Part shown: piece after piece, positions 1 to 10,437 of the stretch | Layout: each line of letters begins with the position of its first letter | Position numbering within the stretch: position 1 is the stretch's first letter | NCBI RefSeq assembly: GCF_001187535.1 | Contig: NZ_LFIO01001467.1 | Span: forward strand, 1 to 64,000 | Source: Rhizobium ecuadorense | Lineage (GTDB): Bacteria > Pseudomonadota > Alphaproteobacteria > Rhizobiales > Rhizobiaceae | DNA length: 64,000 nucleotides | Reading direction: 5' to 3' | Program-made: the position numbers and the translations under genes | Notes under the pieces: generated by a model | The model's database searches: none | Told to the model about the DNA's origin: nothing | Seen by the model: the letters and a program-made list of their open reading frames with translations, nothing else

Positions 1-66
1 GTTACAATTGGCATCGGCCGCATGGCAGCCTACAATCCAAACCGCCTATCAGCAGACTCGGCCTGA
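1..66 (+). CDS. possible C-terminal end of an unidentified protein (partial)
   Basis: From base 1 one frame stays open for 21 codons and ends with TGA at 64-66; the residues (ending NRLSADSA) look protein-like. The fragment is far too short to assign to a family, and a second + frame is also open here, so this is only a guess that a rightward gene ends at the window edge. Confidence 0.2.
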   Translation, partial: VTIGIGRMAAYNPNRLSADSA

Positions 67-94
67 TCGAGGACAACCTGTTGAGGCTCCACAG

Positions 95-949
95 CTAGAG
101 CATAGTGACAATGTGTTCCCACGCCCGTCGCCCCAATTCGGCGTCGGCGTCATCACTTCCACCGTGAGCATGCAGCGATGACCGTGACGTCGTTTCGCCC
201 GGCAGCAGAATGCGGTGGCCCGCGTCCTCTCTCAAGAAAAGCTGCGTGGGCAAGGCTGCAGCCGCACGTCGGCGAACGATAGACGCCGCGAATCTGTTCG
301 ATGGCCAAAGCGCGTCGTCGGATCCTGCTATGAGCAGAATGTCGGCGCGTGTTCTCTCCAAAGGAATCGAGGCTGCTTCGACCTCCGACTCGTGCACATC
401 AAGGCATCGTTCGAACAGGCTCCTGTAGGCAACAAGCCCATCTCTGTACTCCCGCACCCATGCAGGATCCGTGGGTACGAAGGGAAGCGGCGCGCCTTGC
501 AACGTCCACGACGAGCGTTCCGGCCAACTGATCCCGTCAAGACCCGGACCGATATTTCCCCATACGACTGAAGAAGGGCTCATCGCGACAACGGCGCTAA
601 CGCGCGGGTCGTAAACCGCTGTGAGCAGCGCAGCTTCGGCGCCTTTCGATGTTCCCACGAGGACAATACGTTTGCAGCCGAGCTCCACTATATAGTCTAC
701 GGCACTAAAAAAAGTTTCCAGCGGCACTTCGCAGATGCCCGGCACCTGGCCTTCGCTGCCGAACCAGCGAAGCGCGATGGCCGTTGCCCCTTGGCTTGCA
801 AACAACTTGGCGCGATCCGAATCCACTCGGCCGCTGGAGCCGGCGAGCACTAAGACGCCAGTGCCAATATCCCGTTCGGGGCGAAAGATCTCGCCCTGCG
901 GTCCCGGAGGGAAAAGGTCACGTCCTGTATCCAAAACCCGGTCCTCCAA
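95..949 (-). CDS. BAAT-type acyl-CoA thioester hydrolase / dienelactone-like alpha/beta hydrolase
   Basis: A 284-residue alpha/beta hydrolase of the bile-acid-CoA:amino acid N-acyltransferase C-terminal (BAAT_C) type. The nucleophile elbow GTSKGAE lies near residue 99, an acid-loop motif GSDDALWPS near 207 and the catalytic histidine in EDAGHRILLPGE near 240, so the Ser-Asp-His triad is complete. No signal peptide is visible, so it is probably cytoplasmic. The start used is a TTG, and no ATG gives a better start, so the N-terminus is uncertain. It begins 9 bases after the stop of the upstream MFS exporter, which suggests co-transcription. Substrate unknown. Confidence 0.75.
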   Translation of the reverse strand: MEDRVLDTGRDLFPPGPQGEIFRPERDIGTGVLVLAGSSGRVDSDRAKLFASQGATAIALRWFGSEGQVPGICEVPLETFFSAVDYIVELGCKRIVLVGTSKGAEAALLTAVYDPRVSAVVAMSPSSVVWGNIGPGLDGISWPERSSWTLQGAPLPFVPTDPAWVREYRDGLVAYRSLFERCLDVHESEVEAASIPLERTRADILLIAGSDDALWPSNRFAASIVRRRAAAALPTQLFLREDAGHRILLPGETTSRSSLHAHGGSDDADAELGRRAWEHIVTML

Positions 950-958
950 GGGCTTGCT

Positions 959-2239
959 TCAGAAATGGGCCGCACCCGGATCCAACTGCGGGCTGTCGCC
1001 GGGGTGTGTAAAGAGCTTGCCGTTCTCCGCCCAGAGCGTGGCGGCGATCGTCACTAGGCCGAAGAGCGCGAAGCCGCCGAAGAGAGGCTGGACCGTGCCG
1101 TTGAACATCTGGCCGACCAGGCCGCCGAGAATGGCTCCGAATGTTGTTGAGACGAAGCCGGTGACGGCGGTCGCCGTGCCGGCAAGATTACCCATCGGCT
1201 CCAGGCTGATGGCGGTAAAATTGGTGGCGATGACGGCAAACATCATCAGCACGATGGTGAAGATGCCATAGGCGATGGCGAAATCCGGCTTGGCGGCCAG
1301 CGAAGTGAAGAAGCCAGCGGTCGACAGCGCCGTAAAGATCAGCAGGGCGGCGTGCGAGATGCGGCGCATGCCGAATTTGCGCACGAAGAACCCGTTGGCG
1401 AAATTGGCGACTGCGATGCCGCCGGCGGTCGCCGCAAAGGCGATCGGCAGCCAGTCGCCGAGGCCGTAGACCTCGCCGAAAACCTGCTGCACCGAGATCA
1501 CATAGGCGCTGATGACGCCGGTGAACATGGTGAGGCCGACCATGTAGCCGCAGGTGATGCGGTTGGTGAGCACGGTCTTGAAGCCGTCGACGACGGAACC
1601 GACCGACAGCGGCAGCCGCTCTTCCGGCGGCAGGGATTCCTTCAGGCGCAGAAATGCCCAGACGAACAGAATGGTGGCGGTGATGCCGAGCAGGATGAAG
1701 ATCCAGTGCCAGTTGGCATAGAGGATGATGAGCTGGCCGATGGAAGGGGCGACGATCGGCACGATCATGAAGACGATCATGACGTAGGACATGACACGGG
1801 CCATTTCGCGGCCGCCGAAGCAGTCGCGGACGATGGCCATGGTGGTGATGCGCACGGCGGCACCGCCGACACCCTGGACGAAGCGCATGAGGAGCAGCAT
1901 TTCGAAACTGCCGGTCGCGGCGGCGGCAAACATTCCAACCACGTAGCAGGCCATGCCGCCGAGCAGGATGTTGCGCCGCCCGAACGTATCCGAAAGGCTG
2001 CCGAAGAATATCTGCGAGACGCCGAAGCCCAAGAAGAACACGCCGATAATAAGCTGCGCGTCGTTGGTGTTGGTGACGCCAAGGGAATGGCCGATATTGG
2101 GCAATGCCGGCAGCATGCTGTCGATGGCCATGGCGATGCTGGCGGTCATGATGGCGATGGTGACGACGAACTCGCCGAAACCCATGCCGATGCGGCGGGA
2201 GCCCTGGTTTTCCTGGTGCGGTTTATGCGGCGGCGTCAT
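959..2239 (-). CDS. Bcr/CflA family multidrug efflux MFS transporter (first copy)
   Basis: A 426-residue inner-membrane proton antiporter of the major facilitator superfamily, drug:H+ antiporter-1 family (12 helices), related to bicyclomycin and chloramphenicol exporters. Motif A after helix 2 is seen as GSLSDTFGRRN (about residues 82-92); helix 1 contains the family-typical MAIDSMLPALP. ATG start; an internal Met at residue 19 is an alternative. The gene is 35 bases downstream of a second exporter of the same family, and the pair plus the hydrolase behind them may form one unit. The substrate cannot be told from sequence. Confidence 0.85.
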   Translation of the reverse strand: MTPPHKPHQENQGSRRIGMGFGEFVVTIAIMTASIAMAIDSMLPALPNIGHSLGVTNTNDAQLIIGVFFLGFGVSQIFFGSLSDTFGRRNILLGGMACYVVGMFAAAATGSFEMLLLMRFVQGVGGAAVRITTMAIVRDCFGGREMARVMSYVMIVFMIVPIVAPSIGQLIILYANWHWIFILLGITATILFVWAFLRLKESLPPEERLPLSVGSVVDGFKTVLTNRITCGYMVGLTMFTGVISAYVISVQQVFGEVYGLGDWLPIAFAATAGGIAVANFANGFFVRKFGMRRISHAALLIFTALSTAGFFTSLAAKPDFAIAYGIFTIVLMMFAVIATNFTAISLEPMGNLAGTATAVTGFVSTTFGAILGGLVGQMFNGTVQPLFGGFALFGLVTIAATLWAENGKLFTHPGDSPQLDPGAAHF

Positions 2240-2274
2240 GTGGTGAAATCCCGGATGCGGAGCTGGCCGGCCGT

Positions 2275-3522
2275 TCAGACGGCGGGGTTCTGCTGTTGGA
2301 AGAGGCGGCCCTTCTCGGCGATCAGCACGAAGACGAGCCCGATAATCGACACGATGAAATAACCGGCGACCATCGGCAGCGCGGTGCCGTCGAAGGCCTG
2401 GCCGATGCCGGCGCCGATGAGGGCGCCGCCGACCGTGCTCATGAAGCCGAGGACCGAGGAAGCGGTGCCGGCGACGTGACCGAGTGGCTCCATGGCGAGC
2501 GAATTGAAGTTCGAGCCGATCCAGCCGAACTGGAACATGGCCAGGCCGAAGAAGGAGATGAACAGAGCAAACGGCATTGGCTCGGAACTCGCCATCTGAA
2601 CGATCAGCCAGATGGTGTTGATGGTGATGAAGCCGATGAGCGAGCCGTGCGACAGTCGGCGCATGCCGAGCTTGCCGACGAAGCGCGAGTTGAAGAAGGA
2701 CGACAGCGACATGAAGATAGCCACGCCGGCAAAGGCGAAGGGGAAATAGACGCCGAGATCGTAAATGCCGACATAGACCTGCTGGGCCGAATTGATGAAG
2801 CCGAACAGCGCGCCGAAGATGAAGGTGCTGGCGATGGTGTAGCAGAGCGCGATGCGATTGGTCAGCACCAGCTTGAAGGCGCCGAAGATCGAGCGGGCGG
2901 TGAAGGGGCGGACATTGGCGGGATGCAGGGTTTCCGGCAGGCGGAGATAGGCCCAGACGGCAATTGCTGTCGCCATGGCGGCGATGAAGAGGAAGATCAG
3001 GTGCCAGTTGCCGAAGAACATGACGATCTGGCCGGTGCCGGGTGCAATCACCGGCACGATCATGAAGACCATCATGATCAGCGACATGACTTCGGCCATC
3101 TGCCGGCCGCCATAGATATCGCGGACAATGGAGACGGTGATGACGCGGGTTGCCGCCGAACCGACGCCCTGGACGAAGCGCAGGGCGAGCAAGCCTGCGA
3201 AGGAGGGGACGAAGACGATACTGATGGCGGAGAGAATGTAGACGACGAGACCGATCAACAGCGGCGTGCGGCGGCCGAAACGGTCAGACAGCGGCCCGTA
3301 GAACAATTGGGCACAGCCGAAGCCGAGCAGATAGGTTGAGACAACGAACTGGCGATGATTTTCACTCTCGACACCGAGGCTCGCGCCGATCTGCTGCAAG
3401 GCCGGCAGCATGATATCGATCGCCAGGGAGTTGACGGCCATCAGGAAGGCGGCGAGCGCGATAAATTCTCGCTTGCCCATGGGCAGGCGGCCCGCGGACA
3501 CGGCTTGTGATGAATCTGTCAC
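2275..3522 (-). CDS. Bcr/CflA family multidrug efflux MFS transporter (second copy)
   Basis: A 415-residue MFS exporter with the same architecture as its downstream neighbour: LAIDIMLPALQ in helix 1, motif A as GPLSDRFGRRTPLL, and 12 hydrophobic segments. The start is a GTG preceded by GGGAA. The two exporters are recognisably homologous but clearly diverged, so the duplication is old. The tandem arrangement suggests either redundant specificity or a two-part resistance locus; this is inference. Confidence 0.85.
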   Translation of the reverse strand: MTDSSQAVSAGRLPMGKREFIALAAFLMAVNSLAIDIMLPALQQIGASLGVESENHRQFVVSTYLLGFGCAQLFYGPLSDRFGRRTPLLIGLVVYILSAISIVFVPSFAGLLALRFVQGVGSAATRVITVSIVRDIYGGRQMAEVMSLIMMVFMIVPVIAPGTGQIVMFFGNWHLIFLFIAAMATAIAVWAYLRLPETLHPANVRPFTARSIFGAFKLVLTNRIALCYTIASTFIFGALFGFINSAQQVYVGIYDLGVYFPFAFAGVAIFMSLSSFFNSRFVGKLGMRRLSHGSLIGFITINTIWLIVQMASSEPMPFALFISFFGLAMFQFGWIGSNFNSLAMEPLGHVAGTASSVLGFMSTVGGALIGAGIGQAFDGTALPMVAGYFIVSIIGLVFVLIAEKGRLFQQQNPAV

Positions 3523-3618
3523 AATGAAATTCCCATAAACAGGCTAAGGCGCTGCTAGCCGCAGCGCCTCGGACTCAAGATTACAGATTTGGAAACCGGG
3601 CGGACGTCCGGTGACCGG

Positions 3619-3954
3619 TCAGGCGGCGCCGCGCACGGTGATGCCGTTTTCCTGGAGATGCTGCTGCAACTCACCGGCCTGGAACATTTCCCGGACGATA
3701 TCACAGCCGCCGACGAACTCACCCTTGATGTAAAGCTGCGGGATCGTCGGCCAGTTGGAATATTCCTTGATCCCTTGGCGGATCTCCGAATCGGCGAGCA
3801 CGTTGACGCCCTTGTAATCGACGCCGATGTAATCGAGAATCTGCACGACCTGCCCGGAGAAACCGCACTGCGGAAACTGCGGCGTGCCCTTCATGAAGAG
3901 GACGACGTCGTTGCTCTTGATTTCGTTGTCGATGAATTCGTGAATGCCGCTCAT
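3619..3954 (-). CDS. grxD: CGFS-type monothiol glutaredoxin (Grx4/GrxD)
   Basis: A 111-residue monothiol glutaredoxin. The active-site CGFS follows GTPQFPQ at about residues 26-33, and WPTIPQLYIKGEFVGGCDI gives the glutathione-binding TIP loop and GG motif. CGFS glutaredoxins bind a [2Fe-2S] cluster with glutathione and BolA, and pass clusters to iron-sulfur targets and iron sensors. The ATG at 3954 is preferred over an upstream TTG because an AGG-rich site precedes it. In many alphaproteobacteria grxD directly follows bolA; here bolA lies about 3.9 kb away, past unrelated genes. Confidence 0.93.
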   Translation of the reverse strand: MSGIHEFIDNEIKSNDVVLFMKGTPQFPQCGFSGQVVQILDYIGVDYKGVNVLADSEIRQGIKEYSNWPTIPQLYIKGEFVGGCDIVREMFQAGELQQHLQENGITVRGAA

Positions 3955-4097
3955 AGAACCTGATCCTTTCAACAGGCGGGTTAAAGGCCCGCCGTTTCAA
4001 TCGTTGTCTTTAGATAGCATGTGGCGGCAGGAATTCCACCCGCCCAAACCAAAAAAAGACCAATCTGGTCAGACCACTCCGGATTGTTGCCGTCGCG

Positions 4098-4919
4098 TTA
4101 CGGTTGGCGGGTGAGGTAAGCCTGAATCTGTTCGATTTCAATATCGGTGAAATAGCGGAAATCCCATTGCGAAACCTGCGTCATCACGCCGAGATCGCGG
4201 CCTCCGACACCCTTGCCGGTTCGCAGCAGCGTCTTGAAATCGGCGGCCGAATAGGATTGCGCCAAGGGCTTCAGCGCCGGGGCGAGAAAGGCTTCGGATT
4301 GCTTTGCCGTATCGAGATTGTGGCAGTGGCTGCAATCGGTCTTGAAGGCATATTCACCGATATCGGCCGGGCGTGTGGCGGCGGGGGTGACAACGGCGGG
4401 CACCAGGTCGGCCTCAAAGGGGATCTTGTCGAGCGCCAGGCCCACTCGGCCGAGCGGTCCCCAGTGGGTTCCTCCCGCCACGGCGTCGGGAAGCTGCTTC
4501 AGGCTGCGCAGCCAGACGACGAGTGCTGCCATATCGTCATCGGTGATATTGGCGAAATTGCCAGCCGGCATGATGAAGACGCCGGTGCCGTCCTTCTTGA
4601 CGCCGTGGCGGATGAGACGCACCAGCTCTGCATCGCTGTACATGGGCACCAGGCGGGTCAGGTTCGGTGCGACGATGCGGCCGACGCCCGGCTCGTCGAG
4701 CAGGATGTTGCCGGCATCGTGATGACAGCCGCCGCACATCAGCGTGCGGGCGCGGCGTTTGGCTTCCTCAGCGGGCAGCGTCGTCTTGACGGCAAAATCG
4801 GCGGCCGCGACGTCATAGGTCCTGGAAAGGCGCATCTCCGACAAGGCGTAAATGCCGACAACGGCGATAAGACAGATCGCGACCAGCGACGCGAGGACGA
4901 TTTTTAGAATGCGTTTCAT
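4098..4919 (-). CDS. membrane-anchored diheme cytochrome c
   Basis: A 273-residue protein with one N-terminal transmembrane segment (about residues 3-25) and two c-type heme sites: CGGCH near residue 62 and CSHCH near residue 195, each in its own cytochrome-c-like domain. Candidate axial methionines are in FIMPAGNF and GVMTQVSQW. It resembles the cytochrome subunits that accept electrons from periplasmic dehydrogenases. No dehydrogenase partner is adjacent. The start at MKRIL is chosen because it places the membrane anchor at the N-terminus; the longer frame begins 23 codons earlier. Confidence 0.85.
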   Translation of the reverse strand: MKRILKIVLASLVAICLIAVVGIYALSEMRLSRTYDVAAADFAVKTTLPAEEAKRRARTLMCGGCHHDAGNILLDEPGVGRIVAPNLTRLVPMYSDAELVRLIRHGVKKDGTGVFIMPAGNFANITDDDMAALVVWLRSLKQLPDAVAGGTHWGPLGRVGLALDKIPFEADLVPAVVTPAATRPADIGEYAFKTDCSHCHNLDTAKQSEAFLAPALKPLAQSYSAADFKTLLRTGKGVGGRDLGVMTQVSQWDFRYFTDIEIEQIQAYLTRQP

Positions 4920-5082
4920 CGGTCCGGGCCCCCAAAGACCTTGTGGAGGCAGATGTGCCGCACTCCATCGTGACAATCCGTTTGACATCGGTATTGGCAG
5001 GCGCCGGCTTTTGTTGCCGCGGCATCGAGCCGGCGCGGGATATGGAAATCTGCAAGATCGGCGCCGGCCAAGGCACCAACTG

Positions 5083-5334
5083 CTAGCTGCGGCGTTGGCG
5101 GCTGCGGCCGGCGGCGGTGCGGCGCTTGCTGACCTGTTTGCGGGCGGGCTTGCGTGCCGCCGCCGCGGTCTTGCGGGCGGCCGAGGCTGGCTTGCGCGCT
5201 ACGGCCGTCGTCGATGCGCTGCGCGTTTTACGTTTCTTGCGCTTCGTCGTGGCGCGGCCGGTGGTTTTCTTCAGGATTTCCTTCAGCACGCTGTCGACGA
5301 CGCCCGATATCAATTCTTTGACAAGATCGGCCAC
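5083..5334 (-). CDS. small basic protein with histone H1-like Lys/Arg/Ala tail
   Basis: An 83-residue protein. Residues 1-22 form an amphipathic segment (MADLVKELISGVVDSVLKEI) and the rest is a disordered tail rich in K, R, A and T with repeated KPA/RKTAAAARKPA blocks, like the tails of histone-H1-like or HU-fused nucleoid proteins. GTG start behind a strong GGAGGGG site. Nucleic-acid binding is inferred from composition only, and no enzymatic motif exists. Confidence 0.6.
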   Translation of the reverse strand: MADLVKELISGVVDSVLKEILKKTTGRATTKRKKRKTRSASTTAVARKPASAARKTAAAARKPARKQVSKRRTAAGRSRQRRS

Positions 5335-5499
5335 AAAACCCCTCCGTTCGTGGTGGAAACGACATGCCTGCTATTGAATTCCGGATGAGTTCGGTTAGCA
5401 AGGCGGCTTCGAGACCAAAGCTGCTTTTTTGCGGGTGTTAGCGGCAGAGCAGCCAGACCGCAGCAACATGCCGGCCATTCGCCGGGGCCGGAAGGTGGA

Positions 5500-6723
5500 A
5501 TGAAACTGATCGAGAAGCGGGTCGTCCTGCATTTTCCCGGCTTCGAGCCGCTCGATGGCGCCGCCCACAGGGCGCGCTACGAGCGTTCTGCCAGGCAGAG
5601 CGCTGCTGTCTGGGGCTATTCGGTTGCGATCGGACCTGCGGCAGGAAGCGATCCGCTCAGTTTCGAGGTCACCACGGGCGGCGGCGATGCGGCGCCCGGG
5701 GCAGCCGGGGATGCGGCGCCCGGGGCAGCCGGGGATGCGGCGCCCGGAGAAACCGGTTCGCGCGGTTGGCTGACGAAGAGCCGGATCCACATGATCGATC
5801 ACGATATGTTCGTGCGCAAATTGCGCAGCGGCAACACTTTGAGCCAGATCATTGCAGGCTTTCGCAGCTGCGCTCAGATCATGCTCGAAGGCGGTATGCG
5901 GGGATATTTCCGTCATGCCTGGCGCTTCGGCCTGTTCTTTCTCTTTCCGTTCCTGCTGACGGCACTGGCGATCGCGCTGACGGCGCAGATTGCCGTCATG
6001 CCCTATAGTCTCGGCTTTTCTCCCTGGCACATGCTCTGGAGCGGGCCGCTGGGGCTCTGCTTCTTCATCTTCGCCTTCCTGCCGTTTTCCGAACGCTTCC
6101 ACACGCTGCATCTCTTTGCTGATTGGAAAATGGCGGTGGCGCTCGGCCGGATGGATCGGGCCGATTTCAACGGCTGGCTGGAAGACCGGGCAACTGCCGT
6201 GCGCGAGGCCCTCAACGAAGAAGCAGACGAGTATGTGATCTCCTCGCACAGCATGGGATCGAATGTGGCCGCCCATGTCATCGGCATATTGCTGGAAAGG
6301 GAGCCGGAGATTTTTGCGGGCAAGCGTGTGGTGTTTGCCACCCTCGGCAGCGCCATTCTGCAATGCGCGCTGCTGTCATCGGCGGCGCGGCTTCGCGCCC
6401 GCGTCGGGCTGATCGCCCGCTGTCCGGAGATTTCCTGGCTCGACGTGCAGTGCCTGACGGATTCGATCAATTTCTACAAGGTGCCGATCGTCGCCGTTTC
6501 CGGCCATGCCGATGCACCGCCAGCAAAGATGATCCTGATCCGCGTCAAGCAGATGCTGACGCGCGAGCGCTATCGCAGGATCCGCAAGGACCAGCTCCGC
6601 GTCCACCGGCAATATGTGCTGGGGCCCGATCTGCAGGCGCCTTTCGACTTTACGCTGATGACATCGGGTCCGATGCCGGCCTCGGTCTTTGCTAGCCCTG
6701 ACGCGAAGAGAATGCCCGGCTGA
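5500..6723 (+). CDS. membrane-associated alpha/beta-hydrolase-like protein with GDAAPGAA repeats
   Basis: A 407-residue protein. Residues about 60-88 contain three 8-residue repeats (GDAAPGAA) encoded by a 24-bp minisatellite. Two hydrophobic segments follow (about residues 147-170 and 180-200). A lipase-like elbow SSHSMGSNVAAHV is at about residue 248, in a region like the serine esterase/DUF676 fold. A possible final His lies near the C-terminus, but the triad is not certain. ATG preceded by GGAAGG. Conserved hypothetical protein; catalytic function is inferred from one motif. Confidence 0.65.
   Translation: MKLIEKRVVLHFPGFEPLDGAAHRARYERSARQSAAVWGYSVAIGPAAGSDPLSFEVTTGGGDAAPGAAGDAAPGAAGDAAPGETGSRGWLTKSRIHMIDHDMFVRKLRSGNTLSQIIAGFRSCAQIMLEGGMRGYFRHAWRFGLFFLFPFLLTALAIALTAQIAVMPYSLGFSPWHMLWSGPLGLCFFIFAFLPFSERFHTLHLFADWKMAVALGRMDRADFNGWLEDRATAVREALNEEADEYVISSHSMGSNVAAHVIGILLEREPEIFAGKRVVFATLGSAILQCALLSSAARLRARVGLIARCPEISWLDVQCLTDSINFYKVPIVAVSGHADAPPAKMILIRVKQMLTRERYRRIRKDQLRVHRQYVLGPDLQAPFDFTLMTSGPMPASVFASPDAKRMPG
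5683..5754 (+). repeat. three 24-bp tandem repeats inside a coding region
   Basis: Units at 5683-5706, 5707-5730 and 5731-5754. Units 1 and 2 differ at one base; unit 3 diverges in its last six bases. The 24-bp length keeps the frame and encodes an Ala/Gly/Pro linker, so copy number can vary without frameshift. Confidence 0.95.
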
Positions 6724-6830
6724 GGGCCCCAGCCGTGTCGGCGGTTTGTCGTGGAAGTTAGAAATCTTGCGACAAACAAAGTGCGAACAAGCTTCATATT
6801 CCTTGCTCAAAGCGTGCCAGTCAAAAAAGG

Positions 6831-6899
6831 TAGCCGTATGGATATCTATGTTGACCGATCCATCTGCTTCCCGTAAAGATAGCCGTATGGATACCTATG
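6831..6899 (+). promoter_or_regulatory. duplicated translation-start segment and 12-codon upstream ORF of the arsR gene
   Basis: The 20-base segment at 6831-6850 recurs with one mismatch at 6880-6899; the second copy contains the arsR start ATG (6887). The first copy has its own ATG (6838) with a better ribosome site (AAAAAAGG), and opens a 12-codon ORF (MDIYVDRSICFP) ending with TAA at 6874-6876, just 10 bases before the arsR ATG. This could be an ArsR operator repeat, a leader peptide for translational coupling, or a fossil of a local duplication. Confidence 0.5.
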
Positions 6900-7213
6900 A
6901 AGTGAGCTTCCCGAAGATTTTCGGGGCTTTGTCCGACCCAACCCGACTTGCAGTCGTCGAAAGGCTCTTGGATGGACCTGCCTCGGTGACCGATCTATCG
7001 CGGCCGTTCGATATGGCAGGCCCCTCGTTCCTGAAGCATCTCCGCGTACTCGAAAATGCAGGCATCATCTCGTCAAGCAAATCCGGGCGGGTCAGAACGG
7101 TTAGCCTCGTTTCAGACACGCTGAAGCGGGTGGAGCATTGGGTCCGGCAACACCGCGCCCGGCTCGAGGAACGTTTCGACCGGCTTGGCAACTTCCTAGA
7201 TCAGGAGCAGTAA
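6887..7213 (+). CDS. ArsR/SmtB family winged-helix transcriptional regulator
   Basis: A 108-residue ArsR-type regulator: FGALSDPTRLAVVERLL opens the wHTH, the recognition helix lies near SFLKHLRVLENAGII, and the wing near SGRVRTV. There is no metal-binding CxC, so it belongs to the non-metal ArsR group usually paired with SRPBCC/AHSA1 proteins. It is followed after one base by an SRPBCC gene, the classic pairing, and probably autoregulates the operon. The start is the ATG at 6887, matching the usual N-terminus of these regulators. Confidence 0.9.
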   Translation: MDTYEVSFPKIFGALSDPTRLAVVERLLDGPASVTDLSRPFDMAGPSFLKHLRVLENAGIISSSKSGRVRTVSLVSDTLKRVEHWVRQHRARLEERFDRLGNFLDQEQ

Positions 7214-7214
7214 A

Positions 7215-7685
7215 GTGACAAAAACGGAACAAGAGCACAGATCGATTACCATCGAGCGCGTTTTTTCCAATTGCGTGGATCACGTCTGGGCGGCGTGGGC
7301 GATTCCCGAAAAGAAGAAAGAATGGTTCGGTGAAGGGCTGGCGGAATTCGACTTTCGCGAGGGAGGAGCCGAGCGCAGCAACTTCGTCACGGACATGGGA
7401 ACCCACACCAACCAGACGCACTATTTCGAGATCAAGGAGCCCAAGAGGATCGTGTTTGCCTATTCGATGGCCCTCAATGGTCGTATCCATACGGTGTCGC
7501 TGGCGACCGTACTGTTCTCCGAACATGGCGGCGGGACGAAGCTGACTTATGTGGAACAGTTGTGCATCATCCCGCCGAGCGACGGGGCTGAAGGGCGGGA
7601 ACACGGCTGGAGAGCGCTGCTGGATGGGCTGGAGAGCTATTTAGCCGGTGATATTCAAGACAGACGTAGCAAAACTCCCAATTAA
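7215..7685 (+). CDS. SRPBCC/AHSA1 family protein
   Basis: A 156-residue START/Bet v1-like protein of the activator-of-Hsp90-ATPase homologue 1 family: it opens with ITIERVFSNCVDHVWAAWAIPEKKKEWFG and continues through the family pattern FDFREGG ... TYVEQ ... GWRALLDGLESYL. GTG start behind CAGGAG, one base after the arsR stop, so the two are co-translated. These proteins bind small hydrophobic ligands; the ligand here is unknown. Confidence 0.9.
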   Translation: MTKTEQEHRSITIERVFSNCVDHVWAAWAIPEKKKEWFGEGLAEFDFREGGAERSNFVTDMGTHTNQTHYFEIKEPKRIVFAYSMALNGRIHTVSLATVLFSEHGGGTKLTYVEQLCIIPPSDGAEGREHGWRALLDGLESYLAGDIQDRRSKTPN

Positions 7686-7888
7686 GGCGGCAGTTTTACG
7701 ATTGGATTTTGCGACGTCGCGAAAACAAGCATTCCGCGACAGGTGAGTGCGCAGAGTGCTTCATGCAGATTTTTCCAGCAACCACGCGAAACGTCCTACC
7801 GCACGGGATTCGGCATATCTACTTCGATGCCACATTAGGTTAGGGGCTAGGCCCAAGCGGCAGGCGTCGTTGTCCAGGACGAGGCCTT

Positions 7889-8122
7889 TTATTCCGGCGC
7901 GGAGGTCTGCAGCGCCAGCGCATGCAACACGCCGCCCATATTGCCCTTCAGCGCCTCGTAGACCATCTGGTGCTGCTGCACGCGGCTCTTGCCGCGGAAG
8001 GCTTCGGCGACGACTTCGGCGGCGTAGTGGTCGCCGTCGCCCGCCAGATCGCGGATCGTCACCTTGGCACCGGGAATCCCAGCCTTGATCATGTCTTCGA
8101 TATCGCCGGGTTTCATGGCCAT
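7889..8122 (-). CDS. bolA: BolA family protein
   Basis: A 77-residue BolA protein with the class II KH-like fold; the conserved GDHYAAEVV and the signature FRGKSRVQQHQMVYEALKG are present. BolA forms a [2Fe-2S] heterodimer with CGFS glutaredoxins (grxD lies about 3.9 kb downstream) and takes part in iron signalling and cluster transfer. The ATG at 8122 has an AAGGAG site; the frame remains open upstream but only into purL. It starts 19 bases after purL and is likely in the same transcript. Confidence 0.93.
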   Translation of the reverse strand: MAMKPGDIEDMIKAGIPGAKVTIRDLAGDGDHYAAEVVAEAFRGKSRVQQHQMVYEALKGNMGGVLHALALQTSAPE

Positions 8123-8141
8123 GATCGTTACTCCTTGCGCA

Positions 8142-10373
<2,232 letters not shown>

Positions 10374-10437
10374 GAGCGGAAAGTCCCTGGCGCGTTTTGC
10401 GCTGTCTTTAGCTTATGTCGCGGCGATGCGCGACAGA

